From: a virus
Length of the DNA: 64,000 nucleotides
Virus record (IMG/VR): IMGVR_UViG_3300030118_003002
Span: 32,235 to 96,234 of that record
Strand: one strand, 5' to 3'
The stretch's first letter is position 1. Each line of letters starts with the position of its first letter. The notes under the pieces are model-generated. The model was given only the letters and a program-made list of their open reading frames with translations. It was not told the DNA's origin and did no database searches. The position numbers and the translations under genes are program-made. Shown here piece by piece: positions 41,868 to 47,308 of this stretch.

Positions 41868-42029
41868 CGGGCTATGTGGGGTTCGAACCCACGACCAACG
41901 GGTATCTTTTGAGGAAAATGAGTTATGAGAAAGTATAACACATAATCGAAAATTGAGCAAGACCCCATTTATTACTTCGATAAAACCTCATTAAAAGCCC
42001 GTTGCGCTACCTGACTGCGCCAATAGCCC
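41868..42029 (-). tRNA. trnK: tRNA-Lys(UUU) with an 88-base bulge-helix-bulge intron
   Basis: Acceptor stem GGGCTAT/ATAGCCC, D stem GCGC/GCGC, anticodon stem ACGGG/CCCGT, loop CTTTTAA with anticodon TTT, T arm GTGGG-TTCGAAC-CCCAC, discriminator G, no encoded CCA. The anticodon loop is interrupted between positions 37 and 38 by 41904-41991. At the junction CTTT/AAAG form the 4-bp helix, the bulges are TAA and ATA, and TGAGG/CCTCA is the intron helix: a strict archaeal BHB. Mature length is 74. Confidence 0.95.
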
Positions 42030-42165
42030 AAAGCGGAAGAAGGAGAGACAATCTGATAAATCAGACATATTCTCCTAAAGCCCCATGTCTCTCAACTTCT
42101 TCCATAATGAAAGAATGTCACACAATCGCTTGTCAAGGGCGACTAATGTGACAATACTTTTCACC
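42030..42165 (-). ncRNA. Structured RNA candidate co-transcribed with tRNA-Lys
   Basis: Two strong hairpins and no gene. 42036-42050 pairs with 42086-42102 as GAAGAAG/CTTCTTC plus GAGAGACA/TGTCTCTC (15 bp, AA bulge) with an inner CTGAT/ATCAG. 42116-42153 pairs TGTCACA/TGTGACA and TCGC/GCGA around an internal loop. A TATA box is placed so that transcription would start near 42166. It could be a guide-type or regulatory RNA, or the leader of the tRNA precursor. Confidence 0.6.
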
Positions 42166-42186
42166 GGAGTCTAGGGTGGCTGGACT

Positions 42187-42194
42187 ACTTATAG
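42187..42194 (-). promoter_or_regulatory. TATA box of the ncRNA-tRNA unit
   Basis: Minus-strand CTATAAGT within CCCTATAAGTAG, about 24 bases upstream of the first hairpin-bearing RNA sequence. Confidence 0.5.
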
Positions 42195-42264
42195 GGTGAC
42201 CCAAGTCATCCCCCCCTCCCTTTTTAATAAATTAATACAAATCTATTGCCTCTTAACATACAAT

Positions 42265-42303
42265 AAAAAAAGCCCCCCACAAGAGCGAACTCCTGTGAGG
42301 GGC
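42265..42303 (-). terminator. Terminator of the 42351-42827 gene
   Basis: GCCCC(C)CACA(A)GAG pairs with CTC(C)TGTGAGGGGC around a GAA-type loop; seven T follow on the minus strand. Confidence 0.85.
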
Positions 42304-42350
42304 AAAAGACCCATTAGGGTTAAACCAAATCTTTCAGAATTAAATCAAAT

Positions 42351-42827
42351 TCATTCTTCAGAAGATTCACTTGACAAAAGCGACTCAACGCTCCCATCCC
42401 AAGTTTGTTCTTTGAACATTTTACTTAGTTGGGTTCGTGCTTTCTTTGCCTGTGCCTTTGCATAATCTTCAGCAGATTCATATTGTCCTCCACCGGATTT
42501 AGCATGACGAAGACAAAGAGCCGCCATAATTCCATCATGGTTGTAGTAGTTAACTGCCGCTTCTTCAACGACACCGCAAATGCGGTCAATTACTACTCTA
42601 ACACTTGTTGGAACTGCGCTCTTTGCACCTTTGCGGCCAAATGGTGAACCATCACGGCCTTTCAATAGTGCCTTTAGCGCATTTGCCGCAGCATCTCTTT
42701 CATTCGGGTTATTTTGACCGACTTCAAGGTGTAGTTGAACCACTTGTTTCAACGCACCATCAATCGCATCTGTTTCTAGGTATTCATTCGTTTCAATAAC
42801 GATACTGTCCCACTTTACATCATCCAT
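42351..42827 (-). CDS. Paralogue 1 of a three-member regulatory-island family
   Basis: 158 residues. Shares with the genes at 45887 and 46697 the order: helical start ('IETNEYLETDAIDGALKQVVQLHLEVG'), 'RDAAANALKALLKGRDGSPFGRKG', a middle helix, 'AALCLRHAKSGGGQYESAEDYA', 'KEQTWDGSVESLL' and an acidic Ser/Glu tail. The family was not recognised. It is a single-gene unit with its own TATA promoter and terminator, suggesting strong separate expression. ATG 42827 follows AGGATATG. Confidence 0.7.
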   Translation of the reverse strand: MDDVKWDSIVIETNEYLETDAIDGALKQVVQLHLEVGQNNPNERDAAANALKALLKGRDGSPFGRKGAKSAVPTSVRVVIDRICGVVEEAAVNYYNHDGIMAALCLRHAKSGGGQYESAEDYAKAQAKKARTQLSKMFKEQTWDGSVESLLSSESSEE

Positions 42828-42881
42828 ATTATCATATCCTACCCCGCCTATTTTGGGGGCAGACTCTCCATATGCTAACAC

Positions 42882-42897
42882 CATATAAAGGGAGTCA
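42882..42897 (-). promoter_or_regulatory. TATA promoter of paralogue 1
   Basis: The 16 bases CATATAAAGGGAGTCA (plus) are identical to the Ubl promoter at 36138. On the minus strand this is CCCTTTATATG, 55 bases before the ATG. Confidence 0.72.
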
Positions 42898-43017
42898 ATT
42901 ATCTGTATTTTCGGCTACTTGCGAACCTGTTCAGAATTAGTGTTTAATAAGTAATAATTGATTTTCACTCAAATACATTATTCCACCGGAAAATTATTCG
43001 GAAAAATAATGGAATTA

Positions 43018-43054
43018 GAAACTTCAAGGTTATGTTGCACAGCCCTTGAGTTTC
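43018..43054. repeat. Hairpin 1 with conserved TATGTTGCACA loop
   Basis: GAAACT(T)CAAGG pairs with CCTTGAGTTTC, 11 bp with one bulged T. The loop contains TTATGTTGCACA, repeated in the hairpin at 43192. Confidence 0.7.
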
Positions 43055-43191
43055 TGAAGGGTTTGGCATTATTCCATTATTCCACCCGAAACGGGGGGTC
43101 ACTATCTCATAGAGAGAGTAAATCAAAGAGAGAGGGGGGAAATTGTGTATGTATGGTATGGAATAATGGAATAATAGAATAATATTAATTT

Positions 43192-43220
43192 CTTAGGGGT
43201 TATGTTGCACAACCCCTAAG
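43192..43220. repeat. Hairpin 2 with conserved TATGTTGCACA loop
   Basis: CTTAGGGGTT and AACCCCTAAG pair perfectly (10 bp) around ATGTTGCAC. Stem differs from hairpin 1, loop is the same. Confidence 0.75.
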
Positions 43221-43469
43221 TTTCTTAAATTTTATTTCCGATTCTGGTTGGAAAAATGAGTGGAAACATTTTTTGCATCATATATTATATGGTATTTCAT
43301 ATGAGTATTTTATGATATACATATTTCTTATACGGTCAATTGAAAACAATACAGAATAATATGTTAATATTTTAGAATCAATAAATCACCTTCAACCAAT
43401 CGCTCTCTAATACTATCTTTCTTGGTGATAGTGGGACTTTGGGGTAACGAAGTGAAGAACGAGAACCCT

Positions 43470-43523
43470 AAAAAAATGGTGCGGGATGCCGAATCCGGAG
43501 AAAACAACTAAACTCCGGATTCG
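43470..43523 (-). terminator. Terminator of the 43550-43813 gene
   Basis: CGAATCCGGAG (43490-43500) and CTCCGGATTCG (43513-43523) pair perfectly; the minus strand then reads ATTTTTTTAGGG. Confidence 0.82.
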
Positions 43524-43549
43524 ACACCCCTAATTCTTGATTTCACGAC

Positions 43550-43813
43550 TCAATCTTTGTTGTAATGTGCAAACATTTTGTCGTGGAAACGGGAGAATCT
43601 ATTCAACTGTGTTGAGTTCCAAACTCCGTATATCCTAATCTTAGTATAGCCGAAATCCATTTGGCTAATATGTAGGCTTCTATTCTTCTTCAATTCACTA
43701 GCCAAAAACCGTAGGATTTCTGGTTGGTATTTTTGTGCGGCTTCACAGGCATTCATGGTGAGTGTTCCTCTCCACTGCCCGTTCTCTAATTCAATGTCTA
43801 TGTTTAATCCCAT
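43550..43813 (-). CDS. 87-residue protein, unknown
   Basis: MGLNIDIELENGQWRGTLTMNACEAAQKY..., helix 'PEILRFLASELKKN' then 'IRIYGVWNSTQLNRFSRF'. It has its own TATA box about 30 bases upstream, so the mRNA is nearly leaderless, and a strong terminator. Transcribed divergently from the 43937 gene. Confidence 0.65.
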   Translation of the reverse strand: MGLNIDIELENGQWRGTLTMNACEAAQKYQPEILRFLASELKKNRSLHISQMDFGYTKIRIYGVWNSTQLNRFSRFHDKMFAHYNKD

Positions 43814-43841
43814 AAGAACCAATACTATGAATTACACTATT

Positions 43842-43849
43842 TCATATAG
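43842..43849 (-). promoter_or_regulatory. TATA box of the 43550-43813 gene
   Basis: Minus-strand CCCTATATGAAA, about 30 bases before ATG 43813. Confidence 0.6.
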
Positions 43850-43877
43850 GGTTGGCTTCGCTAATCCTCAAAGTTAC

Positions 43878-43918
43878 AACCATATGGTATGTCTTTTGAA
43901 CATACCTTATGATAAAGT
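43878..43918 (+). promoter_or_regulatory. CATATG/inverted-repeat promoter element, copy a
   Basis: AACCATATGGTA (43878-43889) merges into GGTATGT (43886-43892), loop CTTTTGA, ACATACC (43900-43906), then TTATGATAAAG as the TATA box. The 43937 ATG is about 25 bases beyond the TATA box, so the mRNA should be leaderless. Confidence 0.7.
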
Positions 43919-43936
43919 AATTAAATTGATATTAAT

Positions 43937-44326
43937 ATGACATGGGTAAATATATCATGCAAGAATAACTGTGGAGAAACAATATCAGTAGGCCACTATG
44001 GACTAGGTGATTATGAAGATGAATATGCAGATTATGAAATCATCGCTACCTGTGGTGAATGTAATCGTGCAGAACAGGGTATTCCAAGCAAATACGAAGA
44101 AGAACGAACATATGAGGAATCTATGACCGATTTCAAAACTAGAGTTATGAACGAAGGAATTGATAATGTGATTGATTATCGGATTGTGTATGAAGGCAAT
44201 CTGAATGATGTAGTCCAATTTACTGTTAGTTTGTGGAAGGAACAATCACATCCTAGATATTTAGAGGCAATTTGGGGATTGTTGAAAACACTACCTAGTA
44301 ATGGATTAATGGTGGTGGCCGAGTAA
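43937..44326 (+). CDS. 129-residue zinc-binding protein
   Basis: MTWVNISCKNNCGETISVG... has CxxxC near residues 8-12 and 'IATCGECNRAEQG' (CxxC), then acidic helices. Predicted leaderless, monocistronic, with a strong terminator. The start MTW recalls the late tag, but the next residues do not fit it. Function unknown. Confidence 0.65.
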   Translation: MTWVNISCKNNCGETISVGHYGLGDYEDEYADYEIIATCGECNRAEQGIPSKYEEERTYEESMTDFKTRVMNEGIDNVIDYRIVYEGNLNDVVQFTVSLWKEQSHPRYLEAIWGLLKTLPSNGLMVVAE

Positions 44327-44350
44327 AAATCGGCCATCACCTATTTTTTT
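44314..44350 (+). terminator. Terminator of the 43937 gene
   Basis: GGTGGCCGA pairs with TCGGCCATCACC, with the stop codon in the loop, and is followed by TATTTTTTT. Confidence 0.85.
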
Positions 44351-44384
44351 ATGGTCTGTGCCGTTGCTCAAAAGAACACTTCCA

Positions 44385-44427
44385 AACCATATGGTTGAGT
44401 CTTTTGAATAAACCCTAGATAAAGTAT
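44385..44427 (+). promoter_or_regulatory. CATATG promoter element, copy b (drives ncRNA)
   Basis: AACCATATGGTT (44385-44396), then GAGTCTTTTGAATA, AACC and CTAGATAAAGTAT as the TATA box. The arm pairing is weaker here (GGTT/AACC) than in the other copies. No gene follows for 490 bases; a structured RNA does. Confidence 0.6.
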
Positions 44428-44446
44428 TGATAAACATAGTATTGTT

Positions 44447-44822
44447 CAGCAAGGGTTCGCTACCTTTGTTGGATAGTCAGTGGCCGAATACACTAGTAGC
44501 GGTGTAAGGCACTTCTTAACCGTGTGGTGCGGGTTTCACCCATTATCGGAAGTCCTATTGGATAGTATGATAGTGGTTCTTGAAGCGTATGTTCCTCAAA
44601 AGGGCATCAATTACCAATTGATGAATACATGAGAAGGTAGTGCGACCCTCAATTGAACAAAAGCAGTAAATTGAGTTACAAACTTAGTGGTGCAAGATAA
44701 TCCACTCCACTTCCTAGAACCAGAAATGGTATCTTCTAGGCTGACACCCTTTAGAATTCAGCGAGAGAGTCGAAAACTAAGCCGGTGGCTATCTCTCTCG
44801 CTGGATTCGCCTAAATTTTTTT
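44447..44822 (+). ncRNA. About 375-base structured non-coding RNA
   Basis: No credible open frame, higher GC than flanks, own promoter (copy b) and a terminator. Successive hairpins can be drawn: CAAGGGT/ACCTTTG, CAC/GTG, GGTG/CACC, CATCAATT/AATTGATG, CTCAATT/AATTGAG, CCTAGAA/TTCTAGG, and the final 16-bp GAATTCAGCGAGAGAG/CTCTCTCGCTGGATTC (44754-44769 with 44793-44808) followed by seven T. RNase P, SRP and group I/II motifs were looked for and not seen. TSS estimated from the TATA box. Confidence 0.65.
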
Positions 44823-44857
44823 ATGGTTTATCCATTAATTCAAAAGAACCATTACTC

Positions 44858-44895
44858 AACCATATGGTTTGAACTTTGTCAAACCTTACATATAG
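44858..44895 (+). promoter_or_regulatory. CATATG/inverted-repeat promoter element, copy c
   Basis: AACCATATGGTT (44858-44869), arms GGTTTGA (44866-44872)/TCAAACC (44879-44885) with loop ACTTTG, then TTACATATAG as the TATA box. ATG 44915 lies about 23 bases downstream: leaderless. Confidence 0.72.
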
Positions 44896-44914
44896 TCGTT
44901 TAATTTATAACAAC

Positions 44915-45151
44915 ATGGAAACCAAAGTAAAATGGGGAACAACAGTCCATCCGGACAATACAATACTAAAGCAAGTAATTAGCAAGTTTGAAGACGAAGA
45001 AACAATGTTTCATATTTGGAATAGAGCAGTTGCTAATGATGATTTACCTAAAATGAAGCATTTTATGGATATTGAAGCATTAACTATTACTTCTCAAGCG
45101 TTTGTATCTTTTAACGAATACTTAGAATATATGGGAGATGAAGAAGAATGA
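44915..45151 (+). CDS. 78-residue helical protein, unknown
   Basis: METKVKWGTTVHPDNTILKQVISKF..., ends 'GDEEE'. First gene of a four-gene leaderless operon. An earlier in-frame ATG at 44876 lies inside the promoter and is rejected. Confidence 0.65.
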   Translation: METKVKWGTTVHPDNTILKQVISKFEDEETMFHIWNRAVANDDLPKMKHFMDIEALTITSQAFVSFNEYLEYMGDEEE

Positions 45152-45294
45152 ATGATTATGAAATGATGAAGAAAATAATATTCAACTTGGCTGAATACCT
45201 AAATTGTCCTAATGAAGAATTAGAGAAAATGATAGGTGTTAGTTGGATGCGATTTCATAGTTTAGTAGCAAGATTGGAGGGAGAAGAAGAATGA
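45148..45294 (+). CDS. 48-residue helical protein
   Basis: MNDYEMMKKIIFNLAEYLNCPNEELEKMIG... reads like a short HTH-type helix bundle ('NLAEYLNCPNEELEKMIGVSW'). Starts ATGA against the previous gene, ends 'GEEE'. Confidence 0.55.
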   Translation: MNDYEMMKKIIFNLAEYLNCPNEELEKMIGVSWMRFHSLVARLEGEEE

Positions 45295-45440
45295 GTTGTT
45301 ATGATTGTGGAAGTAATAAATTAGAGATGGAAGAAAGTTATACAGGCACTTGGTTCATTTGCTGTAAAGAATGTGAATGGGTCGAGATATACGATTTGTA
45401 TAAAGCAGATAATGAACCGGAAAATTATGGAGATGATTAA
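45291..45440 (+). CDS. 49-residue zinc-ribbon protein
   Basis: 'MSCYDCGSNKLEM' and 'WFICCKECEWVEIY' supply two CxxC knuckles. ATGA overlap with the gene before. Confidence 0.65.
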   Translation: MSCYDCGSNKLEMEESYTGTWFICCKECEWVEIYDLYKADNEPENYGDD

Positions 45441-45602
45441 ATGGATAGAATAGAAAAGATGAGAAAAAGAGTTGCTGAAGGTGAAGCATGGTGGGCAGAT
45501 TATGTCGCTAAAATAAATGAGCAGAATGCAGATAAAGTTGCTATTGGTTGTGTTTTGAATCCAGATAAGCCTTTAACATCTGAAAGAAGATATGTTGATT
45601 AA
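45441..45602 (+). CDS. 53-residue protein, unknown
   Basis: MDRIEKMRKRVAEGEAWWADYVAK..., helical, ending 'TSERRYVD'. Adjacent (TAAATG) to the zinc-ribbon gene and followed by a terminator. Confidence 0.58.
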   Translation: MDRIEKMRKRVAEGEAWWADYVAKINEQNADKVAIGCVLNPDKPLTSERRYVD

Positions 45603-45603
45603 A

Positions 45604-45637
45604 GGGGATTGGGGCGAAAGCCCCATCCTCTTTTTTT
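45604..45637 (+). terminator. Terminator of the 44915-45602 operon
   Basis: AGGGGAT-TGGGGC pairs with GCCCCA-TCCTCT around GAAA, then seven T. Confidence 0.82.
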
Positions 45638-45641
45638 AACA

Positions 45642-45712
45642 GATAAGGTAGCACAAAGTCGCTACCATATGGTTGTGTCACACTTTGGTAATACGGAGTA
45701 TTTGACACAACC
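45642..45712. promoter_or_regulatory. CATATG element, copy d, with arms on both sides
   Basis: Centre ACCATATGGT (45664-45673). To the left GGTAGC/GCTACC (45647-45652 with 45661-45666) leads on the minus strand to CCTTATCTG. To the right GGTTGTGTCA and TGACACAACC (10 bp) flank a 22-base loop with CACTTTGGTAAT. No gene follows on the minus side. Confidence 0.55.
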
Positions 45713-45717
45713 CTATT

Positions 45718-45787
45718 AAAAAAAATAGTGGGCGGAAGGGGAAACAGCGAGTGTCCTTTGGTTTTCTCACTGTTTCCCCCTTCCTAC
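45718..45787 (-). terminator. Terminator of paralogue 2
   Basis: GGAAGGGGAAACAG(C)GAG pairs with CTC(A)CTGTTTCC-CCCTTCC; the minus strand ends in eight T. Confidence 0.82.
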
Positions 45788-45861
45788 TCTTCCGCATTGA
45801 CCTATGTTCAGATTCAATTGTAATTTTAACAGGTGTTACCGGATGCCCGTAGGAATCGTAT

Positions 45862-45887
45862 GGGGCTTAAAGGGATTGAATCGGTAT
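45862..45887 (-). repeat. 3' trailer complementary to the leader of paralogue 2
   Basis: Plus-strand GGGGCTTAAAGGGATTGAATC plus GGTAT begins at the stop codon of the 45887 gene. It repeats the leader at 46447-46472 in inverted orientation, so the two ends of the mRNA can pair. Confidence 0.7.
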
Positions 45888-46417
45888 CACACGGCATCCT
45901 CCTCTTGGGATTCTTCCGTTTCTTCCTCGTCTGAGGAATTGGACTTCATAGGCGGAGTCATGCCTGTTAGTCCACTATCGCTCATAGTTCCATCCCAGCG
46001 ACCATCTTTCAATGCCGCTTTTAGAACTCTTACAGCCTTTGTTGCCATATCAGAAGCCAATGCTTCAATGTCAGCGTATGCGCCACCTGTTTTACCATGT
46101 GGCAGCATTACTTCAAGTAGCAAGTCAGCGTCTGAAATTGTGACAAATGCATTTTGAATGCGATTGCTCACAGAATCCACAACTGCCTGAATTGCTGGGT
46201 CTAGCGTTGAGCCACGACCTTTCTTTATTGGCGAGTTTGGGAGGGTCTTGCATAATGCCCGAACTGCTTCCCAAAAACGATTTCTGTCATCATCAGATGC
46301 GGCTGAATCGCCAGCATCTAGATTTACTGTTATTACTGCTCCCATAGCCCCTGCATCATTATGCTCAAGCCATGCTCTAATTTCGTTAGACTTTGTTATC
46401 CACTTTTCTTGTTCCAT
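45887..46417 (-). CDS. Paralogue 2 of the regulatory-island family
   Basis: 176 residues, MEQEKWITKSNEIRAWLEHNDAG... Near-identical blocks with paralogue 3 include 'DRNRFWEAVRALCKTLPNSP' and 'IKKGRGSTL'. Shared with both paralogues are the 'HGKTGGA' loop and 'WDG(T/S)'. The tail is Ser/Glu-rich. ATG 46417 is chosen by alignment with paralogue 3 and follows AGGAGATG. Own promoter (copy e) and terminator. Function not recognised; an abundant regulatory or DNA-binding protein is possible. Confidence 0.72.
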   Translation of the reverse strand: MEQEKWITKSNEIRAWLEHNDAGAMGAVITVNLDAGDSAASDDDRNRFWEAVRALCKTLPNSPIKKGRGSTLDPAIQAVVDSVSNRIQNAFVTISDADLLLEVMLPHGKTGGAYADIEALASDMATKAVRVLKAALKDGRWDGTMSDSGLTGMTPPMKSNSSDEEETEESQEEDAV

Positions 46418-46446
46418 TCTTTTCATCTCCTGTATTGACTCCATCA

Positions 46447-46472
46447 ATACCGACTCAATCCCTTTGAGCCAC
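46447..46472 (-). repeat. 5' leader repeat of paralogue 2
   Basis: Minus-strand GTGGCTCAAAGGGATTGAGTC plus GGTAT, starting about where transcription should begin (23 bases from the TATA box). Complementary to the trailer at 45862-45887 with one mismatch and one G-U. Confidence 0.7.
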
Positions 46473-46490
46473 TACTATCCAATAACCTAC

Positions 46491-46526
46491 TTTATGTAAG
46501 GTTGCTCAAAGATGCAACCATATGGT
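46491..46526 (-). promoter_or_regulatory. CATATG/inverted-repeat promoter element, copy e
   Basis: Minus strand: ACCATATGGT, arms GGTTGC/GCAACC (46500-46505 with 46514-46519) around ATCTTTGA, then TTACATAAA (46491-46499) as the TATA box. Confidence 0.72.
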
Positions 46527-46573
46527 AATAAATATTCATGTAATGAATACACTTTGGTTTTACTACCCTAAAA

Positions 46574-46661
46574 TAAAAAAATAAGGCATAACCCGCATAG
46601 GCTGATTAATCATACAGATAATAGATATAAGAATCGGAATTATCAGTCCTATGCGGGTTAT
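46574..46661 (-). terminator. Terminator of paralogue 3
   Basis: ATAACCCGCATAGG (46588-46601) pairs perfectly with CCTATGCGGGTTAT (46648-46661), extended by CTGAT/ATCAG; T-run on the minus strand at 46574-46581. Confidence 0.85.
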
Positions 46662-46672
46662 TTGGTGAATCT

Positions 46673-46698
46673 GGGGCTTGGGGATTAAAGCATCAATC
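46673..46698 (-). repeat. 3' trailer complementary to the leader of paralogue 3
   Basis: Plus-strand GGGGCTTGGGGATTAAAGC plus ATCAATC, starting at the stop codon. Inverted copy of the leader at 47212-47238; the changes relative to it are mostly G-U compatible. Confidence 0.7.
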
Positions 46699-47185
46699 AT
46701 TCTTCCTCGTCAACCTCCTCAACGGGGAATGCTTGGGTTAATAGCCCTTGACGACTACCATCCCAAATTTGCTCTTTGTATCTCTTCTTGAGAGAATTAA
46801 CTACTGTTTGTGACATATATGCAGAATACTCGTCAGCAGTGAATAAACCACCACCACTCTTTCCATGCTTCAATAGAAGCATATTCATGTCACCAATAGC
46901 AAAAAAATCACTAGCGGCTTGAGCGACTTCATCAGATATTGAATCTAAAACCGCTTGGACTTCATTAGGTAGTGTTGAACCACGACCTTTCTTAATAGGG
47001 CTATTTGGAAGTGTTTTACACAAGGCTCTAACTGCCTCCCAAAATCTATTCCTATCTTCATCTGTTTGTGCTTCATTACCGGCTTCAATATTAACTTGAA
47101 TAACCTGTCCCATAGCACCTGCGTCATTTTCCTTTAACCATGCAATAATCATGGCAACTTTATCATTCCATTTTTCTATTTCCAT
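46697..47185 (-). CDS. Paralogue 3 of the regulatory-island family
   Basis: 162 residues, MEIEKWNDKVAMIIAWLKENDAGAMGQ... Same blocks as paralogue 2 ('EDRNRFWEAVRALCKTLPNS'), plus 'LLLKHGKSGGGLFTADEYSAYM' and 'KEQIWDGSRQGLL' shared with paralogue 1. Acidic end 'EEVDEEE'. Ribosome site AGGAGTTGATT upstream. Own promoter and terminator. Confidence 0.72.
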   Translation of the reverse strand: MEIEKWNDKVAMIIAWLKENDAGAMGQVIQVNIEAGNEAQTDEDRNRFWEAVRALCKTLPNSPIKKGRGSTLPNEVQAVLDSISDEVAQAASDFFAIGDMNMLLLKHGKSGGGLFTADEYSAYMSQTVVNSLKKRYKEQIWDGSRQGLLTQAFPVEEVDEEE

Positions 47186-47211
47186 TCTTAATCAACTCCT
47201 AAAATGTGTTA

Positions 47212-47238
47212 GATTAATGCTTCAATCCCCGAAGCCAC
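47212..47238 (-). repeat. 5' leader repeat of paralogue 3
   Basis: Minus-strand GTGGCTTCGGGGATTGAAGC plus ATTAATC, at the predicted transcription start. Can also fold locally as GCTTC/GAAGC around GGGGATT. Confidence 0.7.
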
Positions 47239-47256
47239 TACTATTTGACCTCGGAC

Positions 47257-47308
47257 TTCATATAAGGTAGCCATTCGTGCCTCATTACCAAAGTTGCTAC
47301 CATATGCT
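47257..47308 (-). promoter_or_regulatory. CATATG/inverted-repeat promoter element, copy f
   Basis: Minus strand: CATATGGTAGC, then a longer loop with AACTTTGGT, then GCTACC and the TATA box CTTATATGA (47257-47265). The arms GGTAGC/GCTACC are the same as in copy d. Confidence 0.65.

Larger units (their letters stand above)
42898..43440. other. Origin-like non-coding region with repeats
   Basis: No gene was seen in this stretch. ATTATTCC units occur near 42977, 43006 (inverted), 43068 and 43160 (inverted). ATTATTCCATTATTCC (43068-43083) and GGAATAATGGAATAAT (43160-43175) are a perfect 16-bp inverted pair. Two hairpins share the loop TATGTTGCACA. The stretch 43260-43380 is very AT-rich. Iterons, hairpins and an AT-rich zone between the early and late halves suggest a replication origin or its control region; this is inference. 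Confidence 0.45.

Noticed and set aside
42958-43182. Plus-strand frame of 74 codons in the origin-like region
   Set aside because: It covers the inverted repeats and hairpins and lacks a ribosome site; codon content is not protein-like.
44447-44822. RNase P, SRP or tmRNA identity for the ncRNA
   Set aside because: The conserved cores I know of (e.g. GAGGAAAGUCC, the SRP GGAAGCAG loop) are not present.
44687-44872. Plus-strand frame of 61 codons at the end of the ncRNA
   Set aside because: It runs through the terminator and promoter copy c.
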